The notes: generated by a model not told the origin, from the letters alone. A stretch of 7,404 bases of DNA from Collinsella sp. (GCA_014871545.1 WGSR01000068.1:1-7404); one strand, 5' to 3'. Counted from the stretch's first letter, positions 1 to 6,086 are shown. A program made the numbers and translations.

Positions 1-578
1 TCGAGCAGCGAGTTGATGAGCTCGTTTTCGCTCATGGCGCGCGTGTAGTCCTCGAGCAACTCGCCCACGTTGAGCAGGAACATTGTCTGGCCCGCGGTGT
101 CGACATCGCGCTTGACGAACGAAATGCCGATGGCCGAAGCGTCGAGCACAGGAACGGTCAGGCGCGGCTGCGCGAGCTCGTGGAGGGCGGCACGCAAAAA
201 GGTCATGTAACCGGCCACGACAAAGATGGCACGCAGCGGCGTAGGCAGGAACCAGCGGCGCGCGTAGTGGGCGCCGATAAGTGTGGCAAGATCCATGACG
301 AGCTTGTGCTTGCGCGGCTCAAGCTGCATTACGTAACCCGTCTTTGCGTCGGCAATGGCCTGGGCATCGAGCGCACCCAAGGCATCGAGCACGCTCGCGC
401 GGCGTGGCTCGTCGTACTCCAGCGCCATCTGGCCAATGCGGCCATACACGCGCACCTTGTGCACGCCGTCGATATCGCCGCTGAGCTTAAGAAGTGCATC
501 GAGATCGCTCTCTGGCACAGGACCCGCCAATTGAAGACGGGTCCTGCCGGGGATCTCGCTAATAATCGAGAATCTCAT
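1..578 (-). CDS. Heavy-metal P-type ATPase, N-terminal part (cut by window edge)
   Basis: The reading frame runs from an ATG at 578 to the left edge with no stop (192 residues seen, C-terminus missing). The start MRFSIISEIPGRTRL carries the PGRxRL motif of the ferredoxin-like, Cys-less N-terminal domain (HMA_2-like) found on many P1B-type metal-transporting ATPases of anaerobes. The visible fragment contains no cysteine, so there is no classical CxxC metal site. From about residue 95 come hydrophobic segments with LPTPLRAIFVVAGYMTFLRA and, near 170, LNVGELLEDYTR, which match the first membrane helices of P1B ATPases. The catalytic DKTG and the metal-selective CPx-type helix lie outside the window, so the ion cannot be stated. 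It starts 18 bp after the small gene at 597-842 and is surely co-transcribed with it. The ribosome site is weak (CCAGGCAC), suggesting coupling to the upstream gene. The family is known to export or import transition metals across the cytoplasmic membrane; the direction here is unknown. Confidence 0.85.
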   Translation of the reverse strand, partial: MRFSIISEIPGRTRLQLAGPVPESDLDALLKLSGDIDGVHKVRVYGRIGQMALEYDEPRRASVLDALGALDAQAIADAKTGYVMQLEPRKHKLVMDLATLIGAHYARRWFLPTPLRAIFVVAGYMTFLRAALHELAQPRLTVPVLDASAIGISFVKRDVDTAGQTMFLLNVGELLEDYTRAMSENELINSLL

Positions 579-596
579 AGTTTGTGCCTGGGAGCG

Positions 597-842
597 TTAC
601 TCGGCTGCCTCGTCAGCAGCGGCCTCGCTCTGGGTGATGTAGGCCGCCTCGGCAACCATGTCGTCGACATTAGCCTTGGCCTGCTCGACCATGTCCTGGT
701 AGCCGTTCTTGATGCGCATGCCGCACGCGATACCCTGTACGCAGGCATTCTTGACCGGAGCGCTGGTAAGCAGCTTGATGCCGGCCGTGCCAAGCAGAAA
801 ACCGCCACCGACAAGCAGGGTGTTAAACGTCGACTTCTTCAT
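597..842 (-). CDS. Small single-span membrane protein, DUF6110-like
   Basis: An 81-residue protein starting MKKSTFNTLLVGGG. Residues about 7-27 form one glycine-rich hydrophobic helix (LLVGGGFLLGTAGIKLL). The rest is Ala/Glu-rich and likely helical (VEQAKANVDDMVAEAAYITQ), ending in acidic residues. Two cysteines, C34 and C40, lie just after the helix. This resembles the DUF6110 family, small proteins I recall as being encoded beside heavy-metal P-type ATPases; no biochemical role is known to me. The start at 842 is chosen over an upstream ATG at 902 because a good Shine-Dalgarno, GGGAG (850-854), sits 7 bases before it. The upstream extension (MFTRVLRHRAASNAAKGRSN) is merely translated leader sequence. 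It is the first gene of the operon and is followed after 18 bp by the ATPase, so a role as ATPase partner or assembly factor is plausible. Its first 12 codons and leader are duplicated at 1131-1167. Confidence 0.8.
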   Translation of the reverse strand: MKKSTFNTLLVGGGFLLGTAGIKLLTSAPVKNACVQGIACGMRIKNGYQDMVEQAKANVDDMVAEAAYITQSEAAADEAAE

Positions 843-858
843 GTTGCTTCTCCCTTTT

Positions 859-911
859 GCCGCATTGGACGCGGCACGGTGCCTCAGCACCCGAGTAAAC
901 AAGTTTGCTCG
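859..911 (-). other. Structured 5' leader of the metal operon (copy 1)
   Basis: Between the promoter and the Shine-Dalgarno, the minus-strand leader holds three inverted repeats. A near-palindrome lies at 892-911 (CGAGTAAACAAGTTTGCTCG, 10-base halves with two mismatches). A GGTGC-4-GCACC hairpin lies at 878-891. A GCCGC-7-GCGGC hairpin lies at 859-875, ending only 4 bases from the ribosome site at 850-854. The element at 892-911 could equally be a DNA operator just downstream of the transcription start. It matches no riboswitch class that I recognise. The same sequence recurs at 1184-1236. Confidence 0.4.
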
Positions 912-924
912 AGTACACTTTTGG

Positions 925-958
925 AAAATAGTTTAGTTTATCTAACTATCAAGTTCAA
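925..958 (-). promoter_or_regulatory. Promoter of the small membrane protein/ATPase operon (copy 1)
   Basis: On the minus strand two overlapping sigma70-type solutions are visible: TTGATA (947-952), 16 bp, TATTTT (925-930); or TTGAAC (953-958), 17 bp, TAAACT (930-935). Either places the transcription start some 70-80 bases before the ATG at 842. The stretch is clearly AT-richer than its surroundings. An identical copy lies at 1250-1283. Confidence 0.5.
929..948. promoter_or_regulatory. Candidate metalloregulator operator (copy 1)
   Basis: The spacer of the promoter contains a perfect TTAG-5-CTAA inverted repeat (933-945) inside a wider TAGTT-10-AACTA repeat (929-948). Its place between the -35 and -10 boxes is typical of a repressor site. 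The TTAG/CTAA halves recall DtxR/IdeR-type iron or manganese boxes, but the GC-rich core of the mycobacterial IdeR box is absent, so the regulator is a guess. A second copy lies at 1254-1273. Confidence 0.4.
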
Positions 959-999
959 CAAAGGTTAACTTTTTGGAAACTATGGGGGTGAACTCAATA

Positions 1000-1024
1000 T
1001 GACAAAGGGACTGCCCCTTTGTCA
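1000..1024 (-). terminator. Terminator-like palindrome (copy 1)
   Basis: A perfect 10-bp stem, TGACAAAGGG and CCCTTTGTCA, around a 5-base loop (ACTGC). It lies 5 bases after the stop codon of the chimeric ORF at 1030. On the minus strand it is followed by TATTGAG, not by a run of T, so intrinsic termination may be weak. It is the duplicate of the element after the intact ABC gene. Confidence 0.5.
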
Positions 1025-1029
1025 CATTC

Positions 1030-1167
1030 CTACAGCTGCCAGTCCGCCGACTCCTTTTGCAGCGCAACCATGCGGGCGAATTCTCCACCTGCCGCCTTGA
1101 GCTGCGCCGGGGTGCCCTGTTCGGCAACCACACCGACAAGCAGGGTGTTAAACGTCGACTTCTTCAT
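1030..1167 (-). pseudogene. Chimeric 45-codon ORF made by the tandem duplication
   Basis: The duplication joint fuses the first 12 codons of the small membrane gene (MKKSTFNTLLVG) in frame to the last 33 residues of the downstream ABC half-transporter (VVAEQGTPAQ ... KESADWQL). It keeps a full copy of the promoter, the operator, the leader and the GGGAG ribosome site (1175-1179), so it could be transcribed and translated. The product would have a truncated hydrophobic N-terminus and an NBD tail with no catalytic motif; no function is expected. In-frame fusion would occur by chance in about one of three such joints. It is best read as a duplication by-product, unless the joint is an assembly error. 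Confidence 0.7.
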
Positions 1168-1249
1168 GTTGCTTCTCCCTTTTGCCGCATTGGACGCGGC
1201 ACGGTGCCTCAGCACCCGAGTAAACAAGTTTGCTCGAGTACACTTTTGG

Positions 1250-1283
1250 AAAATAGTTTAGTTTATCTAACTATCAAGTTCAA
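1250..1283 (-). promoter_or_regulatory. Duplicate metal-operon promoter and operator (copy 2)
   Basis: This is an exact copy of the promoter at 925-958: TTGATA (1272-1277) with TATTTT (1250-1255), or TTGAAC (1278-1283) with TAAACT (1255-1260), and the TTAG-5-CTAA site at 1258-1270. It would drive the chimeric ORF at 1030-1167. It would reach the intact small membrane gene and ATPase only by reading through the palindrome at 1000-1024. If functional it could titrate the operon's repressor. Confidence 0.45.
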
Positions 1284-1324
1284 CAAAGGTTAACTTTTTG
1301 GAAACTATGGGGGTGAACTCAATA

Positions 1325-1349
1325 TGACAAAGGGACTGCCCCTTTGTCA
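1325..1349 (-). terminator. Terminator-like palindrome after the ABC operon
   Basis: The same 10-bp perfect stem (TGACAAAGGG, loop ACTGC, CCCTTTGTCA) begins 5 bases after the TAG stop of the ABC gene at 1355, the expected place for the operon's terminator. There is no T-run on either side, so it may instead be a processing hairpin or a dispersed palindromic repeat. It separates the ABC operon from the metal operon promoter. Confidence 0.55.
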
Positions 1350-1354
1350 CATTC

Positions 1355-3112
1355 CTACAGCTGCCAGTCCGCCGACTCCTTTTGCAGCGCAACCATGCGG
1401 GCGAATTCTCCACCTGCCGCCTTGAGCTGCGCCGGGGTGCCCTGTTCGGCAACCACGCCATTCTTGAGCACAACGATTTTGTCGGCATTTTCCACCGTAC
1501 GCATACGGTGGGCAATAACGATAACTGTCTTACCTGCAAGCAGACGGGAGAGTGCCTGTTGCACCACGGTCTCGTTCTCCACATCCAAGCTTGCCGTCGC
1601 CTCGTCCAACAGCACGATGGGCGCGTCTTTGAGCAGTGCGCGGGCGATGGAGATGCGCTGGCGCTCGCCGCCGGAGAGTTTGGAACCGTTCTCTCCAATC
1701 ATAGTGTCATAGCCCTGCGGCATGCGGTTCACGAACTCGTCACAGTTGGCGGCACGCGCGGCTGCAAGCACTTCCTCATCGGTGGCATCACGACGCCCGA
1801 GGCGGATGTTTCCCATCACCGTGTCGTCAAAGAGCAGCACGTCTTGGAACACAATGGCGTAGTCGCGCAGCAGCACCTCGGGATCCACGCCCGCAACATC
1901 CACACCGCCCACGGCAACCTTGCCCGCAGTGGCATCCCAAAAGCGCGCGGCCAGGCGGCTCACCGTAGACTTACCGGAACCCGAAGGACCGACCAGCGCC
2001 GTGACCTCGCCTTCCTTGGCGGTAAAGCTCACATCGGTAAGAACTTTCTCGCCGGCGCGTCCGTCCTCGCCCGCACCATAGCCAAATGCCACGTGATCGA
2101 ACACCACATCGTGGCCCGCAGGCTCAAAGTTCTCGCTGCCCCGCGCCACAGGCTCTTCCATGATGGAACGCATGCGCTTGGCAGACGACTCGGCGGCAAA
2201 CAGCTCGGACATTAACATTAATGCCTGGTCAAAGGGCGCATAGATACGGCTCACCATAAGCAGGAAGGCAAACAACACCAAAAAGTCGACCTGCCCGGAG
2301 GCGACCATCGCGGCGCCCGTGACCAGCGTGGTGGCAATGCCCAGACGCAGGATGGCAAAGGCGGAGTTGACCAAAAGCCCGTTAACGAGCTCGCCCTTGG
2401 TGGTCTCGCGCTCCTCGGCATCGATCACGGCGTTAAGTCCCTCAAGATAATGGGCCTCCTGGTTGGTGGCGCGAATCTCGCGAACGCAGTCGAGCGTCTC
2501 TTGAATAGCCTCGGTAACCTTGACCTTCTCGGCACGCATGCGATCGAACACCGGAGCCATGGGGCCGCGTGTTAGATACAGCACGGCAAAGGCCACGGGA
2601 ACGCTCCAAAACGCCGCGATCGCCAGCTGCCAGCAAAAGAACAGCGACGCCACGAACACAATGGCGCTTGCGATGATGGCACCCCAAAGCTCTCCCAGCA
2701 CGTGGCTGTAGGCGTGCTCCATGGCCTGGACGTCGCCCATGATGGTCTCGGTTAAATCGGCCAGATCACGACGACCAAAAAACGACAGCGGCAGTTTGCG
2801 CAAGCGCTCGGCAATCTCCATACGCTGCTTGCCGCACTCCTCGTAAAAGATGCAGTAGGTGTAGTAATACTGCTGCCAGTTAGAGGCAAAGAGCAACACG
2901 AAAAAGACCAGGAGGCCGCCCACGATCGGCAGGGCATCCGGCAGGTCAGCCCCGCTGACGAGATGCTCGACAAAGCCGGCCATAACCAGGAATAAAAAGC
3001 CCATGCCGGCCATGGTGATGAGATTGGTGAGCGTGGTCCAGAAAATGCCGCGTTTTACGCCGGCGACGCCTTTATCGGATAGGAAATACTTCTTTTGGAA
3101 TGAGGCGAACAT
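1355..3112 (-). CDS. ABC exporter-fold half-transporter, second subunit (YbtQ/IrtB-like arrangement)
   Basis: A 585-residue protein with an N-terminal six-helix membrane domain (about residues 22-310, helices near 25-48, 60-78, 140-160, 163-180, 250-272 and 276-292) and a C-terminal ATPase domain. The ATPase motifs are complete: Walker A GPSGSGKST (375-383), Q-loop Q423 in VFQDVLLF, signature LSGGERQ (479-485), Walker B IVLLDEAT (499-506, E504) followed by the canonical D-loop SLD, and H-loop H535. Length is normal for a half-transporter. Its ATG abuts the stop of the upstream gene (TAAATG), indicating translational coupling and a probable 1:1 heterodimer with it. The divergent AraC gene and the two-gene order match YbtA-YbtP-YbtQ and IrtA-IrtB siderophore-import loci, but many drug or peptide exporters share the fold, so the substrate is uncertain. 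The last 33 codons are duplicated at 1030-1131. Confidence 0.88.
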   Translation of the reverse strand: MFASFQKKYFLSDKGVAGVKRGIFWTTLTNLITMAGMGFLFLVMAGFVEHLVSGADLPDALPIVGGLLVFFVLLFASNWQQYYYTYCIFYEECGKQRMEIAERLRKLPLSFFGRRDLADLTETIMGDVQAMEHAYSHVLGELWGAIIASAIVFVASLFFCWQLAIAAFWSVPVAFAVLYLTRGPMAPVFDRMRAEKVKVTEAIQETLDCVREIRATNQEAHYLEGLNAVIDAEERETTKGELVNGLLVNSAFAILRLGIATTLVTGAAMVASGQVDFLVLFAFLLMVSRIYAPFDQALMLMSELFAAESSAKRMRSIMEEPVARGSENFEPAGHDVVFDHVAFGYGAGEDGRAGEKVLTDVSFTAKEGEVTALVGPSGSGKSTVSRLAARFWDATAGKVAVGGVDVAGVDPEVLLRDYAIVFQDVLLFDDTVMGNIRLGRRDATDEEVLAAARAANCDEFVNRMPQGYDTMIGENGSKLSGGERQRISIARALLKDAPIVLLDEATASLDVENETVVQQALSRLLAGKTVIVIAHRMRTVENADKIVVLKNGVVAEQGTPAQLKAAGGEFARMVALQKESADWQL

Positions 3113-4939
3113 TTAGGCCTCGCCCCCCTTCGTGACGGCGGCATCCGCGGTCGCTGCAGTGATTTTCCAGCTCGCGGCCTGTTCGTATTCGGCCCACATC
3201 TTGGCATACAGGCCATTTTGGGACAGCAACTCGGCATGGGTACCCGACTCCTGCACGCTGCCCTGGTTGAGCACCACGATTTGGTCTGCGCCCACTACAG
3301 TCGAGAGTCGGTGCGCAATCATAATGACCGTGCGACCCGCCGCCAGCTTGCTAAAGGCGCGCTGGATGAGCGCCTCGTTCTCGGGATCGGCAAACGCCGT
3401 GGCCTCATCGAGCACCACGATAGGCGCGTCTTTAAGGATCGCGCGGGCGAGTGCCACGCGCTGGACCTCGCCGCCCGAAAGATAAGCTCCGCCGGCACCG
3501 AGCATGGTATTGATGCCCTGCGGGAGCTTGGCCACAATGTCGTCGCACTGAGCTGCGGAGAGGGCCACACGTACTTCGTCGTCAGTGGCCGTAGGCTTGG
3601 AGGCGCGCACGTTATCGGCAAGTGTTTGCCGGAACAGCTGGTTGGTCTGGAACACGAAGGCGACCTGGTCCATAAGCTCGTGCGGATCCATATCGCGAAC
3701 GTCCACACCGCCTACGAGCACTCGCCCCGAGGAGACATCCCAAAAACGCGGGATCAGGCTTGCGCAGGTTGACTTACCGCCACCCGAGGGACCCACCAGG
3801 GCGAGGGTGCTACCAGCGGGAACGCTGAAACTCACATGGCTAACGGCAGGTGCTTCGGCACCCTCGTACGTAAAGCTCACGTCCTCAAATCGCACGTCGC
3901 CGCCGGCAGGGTGCTTGGGTTGGGCGGGCACGGAGAGCTGCTTGGAATCCATGACGCTTCGAATACGAGCCAGCGAATCAGCACTCATCTGAGAGGCCTC
4001 GCCCACAAACATGAGCTTGGTCATGGCCGTCGGCACCACGGCCGAAAATATCGCGTAAAACGTGAAGTTGGCCATAAAATGCGCGAAGTCCGTCTCGCCC
4101 GGCGCCAACAGCAACGCCACGGGCAACAGGAATGCCACAAGACCATTGAGCGCGGTAAGGTTGAGTACCTGCGGACCTCGGCAGAACGTGCCCGCATAGT
4201 TTTGTGCCATGTCGGCGTATTCGGCGATCGCATCGTGGAAGGCCTTAAAGGAGTAGACCGTCTGCTGAAACACCTTGAACACGGGGATGCCGCGTACGTA
4301 TTCGGTGCCGGTCTTGTTCATCTTGACCAGTGCTCCCATGTAGGCCTTCATAAACTCGCCACCCTTGCCGCCCATCATGGCGGCCATGGCGCCAAACGAA
4401 ATGGCCACCGAGATGAGGCATGCCGCCCCCAAACGCCAATCGAGCGCGAAAAGCAGCACGAGCAAGCCCGCGACCATGGCGGCGGCGCCTGCGATATCGG
4501 GCAGCATGTGTGCGAGCAAAGTCTCGGTGGAGGCGGCGCATCCGTCTACAATACGGCGCAGCTCACCGGTGGCGTGCGTGTCAAAGTAGCCAAGCGGCAG
4601 CTTAAGCAGGTGATCGCTCGTAGTCTTGCGGATATTGGACGCACAGCGAAACGCAGACAGGTGCGTGCACATGAGCCCCACGAAATAAGCTACGATGCTT
4701 GCCAGGGCAAAACCCACGGCCCACCAGCCATACATCGCGATGTTAGTGGCTTCGCTCCAGTTGGGCGCCACGGCGATCAGATCGCGTGCGACAAGCCAAA
4801 TGCACACGTACGGGCCAAAGCTCAGCAGCTGCGAGAGCGCCGAGAGCGCCATGCCCAAATACGTTAGGAATTTGCGGTCACCGGCATACGCGAGCAACTC
4901 GCCGATGCCTCCACCTTCCCTTTTTGATTCCTTTGCCAT
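3113..4939 (-). CDS. ABC exporter-fold half-transporter, first subunit (YbtP/IrtA-like arrangement)
   Basis: A 608-residue protein with a membrane domain (about residues 25-310) and an ATPase domain: Walker A GPSGGGKST (383-391), Q-loop Q431 in VFQTNQLF, signature LSGGEVQ (487-493), Walker B IVVLDEAT (507-514, E512), H-loop H543. The D-loop reads AFADPENE instead of the usual SLD; as I recall, this is a mark of the YbtPQ/IrtAB-like group. The catalytic Glu and His are both present, so both sites of the pair may be active. The ATG at 4939 is chosen because AAAGGA (4945-4950) stands 5 bases before it. The upstream ATG at 5002 has no ribosome site and precedes the predicted transcription start. 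It is first in a two-gene operon with zero spacing to the next gene. The best guess is import of a siderophore or similar metal chelate; export of a small amphipathic compound is the main alternative. Confidence 0.87.
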   Translation of the reverse strand: MAKESKREGGGIGELLAYAGDRKFLTYLGMALSALSQLLSFGPYVCIWLVARDLIAVAPNWSEATNIAMYGWWAVGFALASIVAYFVGLMCTHLSAFRCASNIRKTTSDHLLKLPLGYFDTHATGELRRIVDGCAASTETLLAHMLPDIAGAAAMVAGLLVLLFALDWRLGAACLISVAISFGAMAAMMGGKGGEFMKAYMGALVKMNKTGTEYVRGIPVFKVFQQTVYSFKAFHDAIAEYADMAQNYAGTFCRGPQVLNLTALNGLVAFLLPVALLLAPGETDFAHFMANFTFYAIFSAVVPTAMTKLMFVGEASQMSADSLARIRSVMDSKQLSVPAQPKHPAGGDVRFEDVSFTYEGAEAPAVSHVSFSVPAGSTLALVGPSGGGKSTCASLIPRFWDVSSGRVLVGGVDVRDMDPHELMDQVAFVFQTNQLFRQTLADNVRASKPTATDDEVRVALSAAQCDDIVAKLPQGINTMLGAGGAYLSGGEVQRVALARAILKDAPIVVLDEATAFADPENEALIQRAFSKLAAGRTVIMIAHRLSTVVGADQIVVLNQGSVQESGTHAELLSQNGLYAKMWAEYEQAASWKITAATADAAVTKGGEA

Positions 4940-4986
4940 GAGATTCCTTTCTAACGGCTTGAGAGTTAACCGTAATGAACTTATCA

Positions 4987-5015
4987 TTGATATGTTAGCC
5001 ATGGCTCACAATCAA
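4987..5015 (-). promoter_or_regulatory. Promoter of the ABC operon
   Basis: The minus strand shows TTGATT (5010-5015), a 17-bp spacer and TATCAA (4987-4992), placing the start near 4980 and giving a leader of about 40 bases. Read on the plus strand, the same bases give TTGATA (4987-4992), 17 bp, AATCAA, a poorer match that could serve the divergent AraC gene. The two promoters would then overlap face to face. Confidence 0.5.
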
Positions 5016-5024
5016 GCCAGGCGT

Positions 5025-5060
5025 GGACGTTTCTGCAAAGGAAAGGGACGCTTTTGCAAA
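5025..5060. promoter_or_regulatory. AraC-type operator: direct repeat with 21-bp period
   Basis: GGACGTTTCTGCAAA (5025-5039) is repeated as GGACGCTTTTGCAAA (5046-5060), identical at 13 of 15 bases, with both differences being C/T changes. The 21-bp period equals two helical turns, the classic geometry for the two DNA-binding domains of an AraC dimer. Relative to the predicted ABC start the half-sites cover about -45 to -59 and -66 to -80, a normal activator position. The second half-site overlaps the TTG start of the regulator gene and the ribosome site (5039-5046) lies between the halves, so binding should also repress the regulator's own expression. Confidence 0.65.
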
Positions 5061-6058
5061 TACGGCGGGCAGCGACCGACATAACCGAGCTCTACGCACC
5101 GCAATTTGAGCAGTTTGGCCTGGAGCTTACCGGCAAGGGCGCCGTCTTTACCGGCGAGGTGGCAAACGACCGGGCGCACGGCCGCGCATGGATCATGCCT
5201 CTCTCCCCTGCCTGCATCGTCATGGAGCATTTCATCACCCCGACGCACGATATGTACCTGGCCGAATACACACCCGAGCCATACGCCTGCGTGAGCGAAG
5301 TCAGCGCGCCCACACTTACATGCATGCCCGAGGCTGGCATAACGCCCGCAAACCTCAAACCATTGCATGGACCATGGCCAAACAATGCCGTTTGCAGCTT
5401 TATCCAAGATAGCTGTGGCGAGGAATTAAGCCCGCTGTTTGCGGGGGAGCTCTATCACTCGCGCTCGGTGCTCTTTTTGCCTGGATATTTTGACGAACTG
5501 GAGCACCGCTATCCCACCGAGTTCGCGGGAATCTTTGAGGCGTTTGCCGAATCATGGCACGAGGAAGCGACGTCTGCCATCTGCCACACGCTGCGCCGGA
5601 TTAACGAGGACCGCGCCCGCACCGTAGGCGGACGCGTCTATATGCAGGGCATCGTGGAGACCATGGTCGCGGAGCTCGCCTGTTCGCGCGCGGCCCACAA
5701 GCAGGCACGGCAGGCGGCGGACACACGCGTCAGCATAACCATTGCCGAAGAAGCAACGGCAATGATTGAGCGCGCGCTCGACACAGGCAGACGTGTGGGT
5801 ATCAACGAGGTGGCCGAGAGGCTCTACACAAGCCGCTCCAAACTATGCGCCACCTTTAAGGCCCAAACAGGCGAGTCGATGGGCGCCTACATTCGCAGAC
5901 GCCGTATGGAGCGAGCACAGGACCTTTTGGCCGATAGCGGGCTCACGATAGCGCAGGTAGCAGAGCGGCTCGACTACCCTCAGCAAGCCGCCTTCGCCCA
6001 AGCCTTCAAACAATACACCGGCACCACCCCCACCGCTTGGCGAAGCAAGCATCGCTAA
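5054..6058 (+). CDS. AraC-family transcriptional regulator (YbtA-like context)
   Basis: A 334-residue protein. Residues 1 to about 225 form a ligand-sensing region with no family I can name with certainty (motifs LYAPQFEQFGLELTGKG, LSPACIVMEHFITPTHD). The C-terminal 100 residues are a typical AraC/XylS DNA-binding domain with two helix-turn-helix units, at about 248-270 (INEVAERLYTSRSKLCATFK) and 297-320 (IAQVAERLDYPQQAAFAQAF), closing with YTGTTPTAWR. It is divergent from the ABC pair with 114 bp between start codons, so it most likely controls that pair in response to its substrate, as YbtA does with yersiniabactin. The start is TTG at 5054: no in-frame ATG or GTG exists back to the stop at 4988, and AGGAAAGG (5039-5046) lies 7 bases upstream. 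A TTG start is unusual but acceptable. The operator overlapping its start suggests autoregulation. Confidence 0.87.
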   Translation: MQIRRAATDITELYAPQFEQFGLELTGKGAVFTGEVANDRAHGRAWIMPLSPACIVMEHFITPTHDMYLAEYTPEPYACVSEVSAPTLTCMPEAGITPANLKPLHGPWPNNAVCSFIQDSCGEELSPLFAGELYHSRSVLFLPGYFDELEHRYPTEFAGIFEAFAESWHEEATSAICHTLRRINEDRARTVGGRVYMQGIVETMVAELACSRAAHKQARQAADTRVSITIAEEATAMIERALDTGRRVGINEVAERLYTSRSKLCATFKAQTGESMGAYIRRRRMERAQDLLADSGLTIAQVAERLDYPQQAAFAQAFKQYTGTTPTAWRSKHR

Positions 6059-6065
6059 GGCCCAA

Positions 6066-6086
6066 GCTCCCTGGCCGTAACGGAGC
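6066..6086. terminator. Weak hairpin between convergent genes
   Basis: In the 64-bp gap between the AraC stop and the AAA+ gene stop, GCTCC (6066-6070) pairs with GGAGC (6082-6086) over an 11-base loop that itself contains CCG-3-CGG. On the plus strand it is followed by GATTAATTAG, AT-rich but without a T-run. It may be a weak bidirectional terminator; support is slight. Confidence 0.25.

Larger units (their letters stand above)
806..1130. repeat. Tandem duplication, copy 1 (325 bp)
   Basis: This block is identical, base for base as far as I can align by eye, to 1131-1455, with a constant offset of 325 and one further matching base (1131 and 1456, both c). Identity stops at 805 (c versus a at 1130) and at 1132 (a versus g at 1457). 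Copy 1 contains, in minus-strand order, the last 101 bp of the ABC gene, the terminator-like palindrome, the metal-operon promoter and leader, and the first 36-37 bp of the small membrane gene, which continues intact into unique sequence. Confidence 0.97.
1131..1455. repeat. Tandem duplication, copy 2 (325 bp)
   Basis: Second, directly adjacent copy of the 325-bp unit. Its right end is the intact 3' end of the ABC gene (stop at 1355) and its left end is a truncated 5' piece of the small membrane gene, abutting the duplicated ABC tail of copy 1. Only about 1 bp of microhomology is visible at the novel joint (1130/1131), which suggests end-joining or template switching, not recombination between long repeats. 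No transposase or target-site duplication is seen. Confidence 0.97.

Noticed and set aside
597..902. Longer 101-residue form of the small membrane gene starting at 902
   Set aside because: The extra 20 residues translate the hairpin leader, and there is no ribosome site before 902. GGGAG is well placed before the ATG at 842.
180..968. A 262-codon plus-strand ORF across the metal operon
   Set aside because: It is antisense to two well-supported genes and their promoter, with low-complexity composition typical of a GC-rich shadow frame.
806..1455. Insertion sequence or CRISPR as the source of the repeat
   Set aside because: There are only two directly abutting 325-bp units made of neighbouring host sequence, with no transposase, terminal inverted repeats or spacers.
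3836..4867. A 343-codon plus-strand ORF antisense to the first ABC gene
   Set aside because: His/Arg-rich shadow of the ABC frame. The minus-strand product has all ABC motifs.
4940..5002. 21-residue N-terminal extension of the first ABC subunit
   Set aside because: It would start upstream of the predicted transcription start and lacks a ribosome site. AAAGGA is correctly spaced before the ATG at 4939.
5001..5084. A 27-codon plus-strand ORF (MAHNQARRGRFCK...) with an internal peptide repeat
   Set aside because: The peptide repeat is just the operator direct repeat read in frame (21 bp is seven codons). There is no ribosome site, and it overlaps the AraC start.
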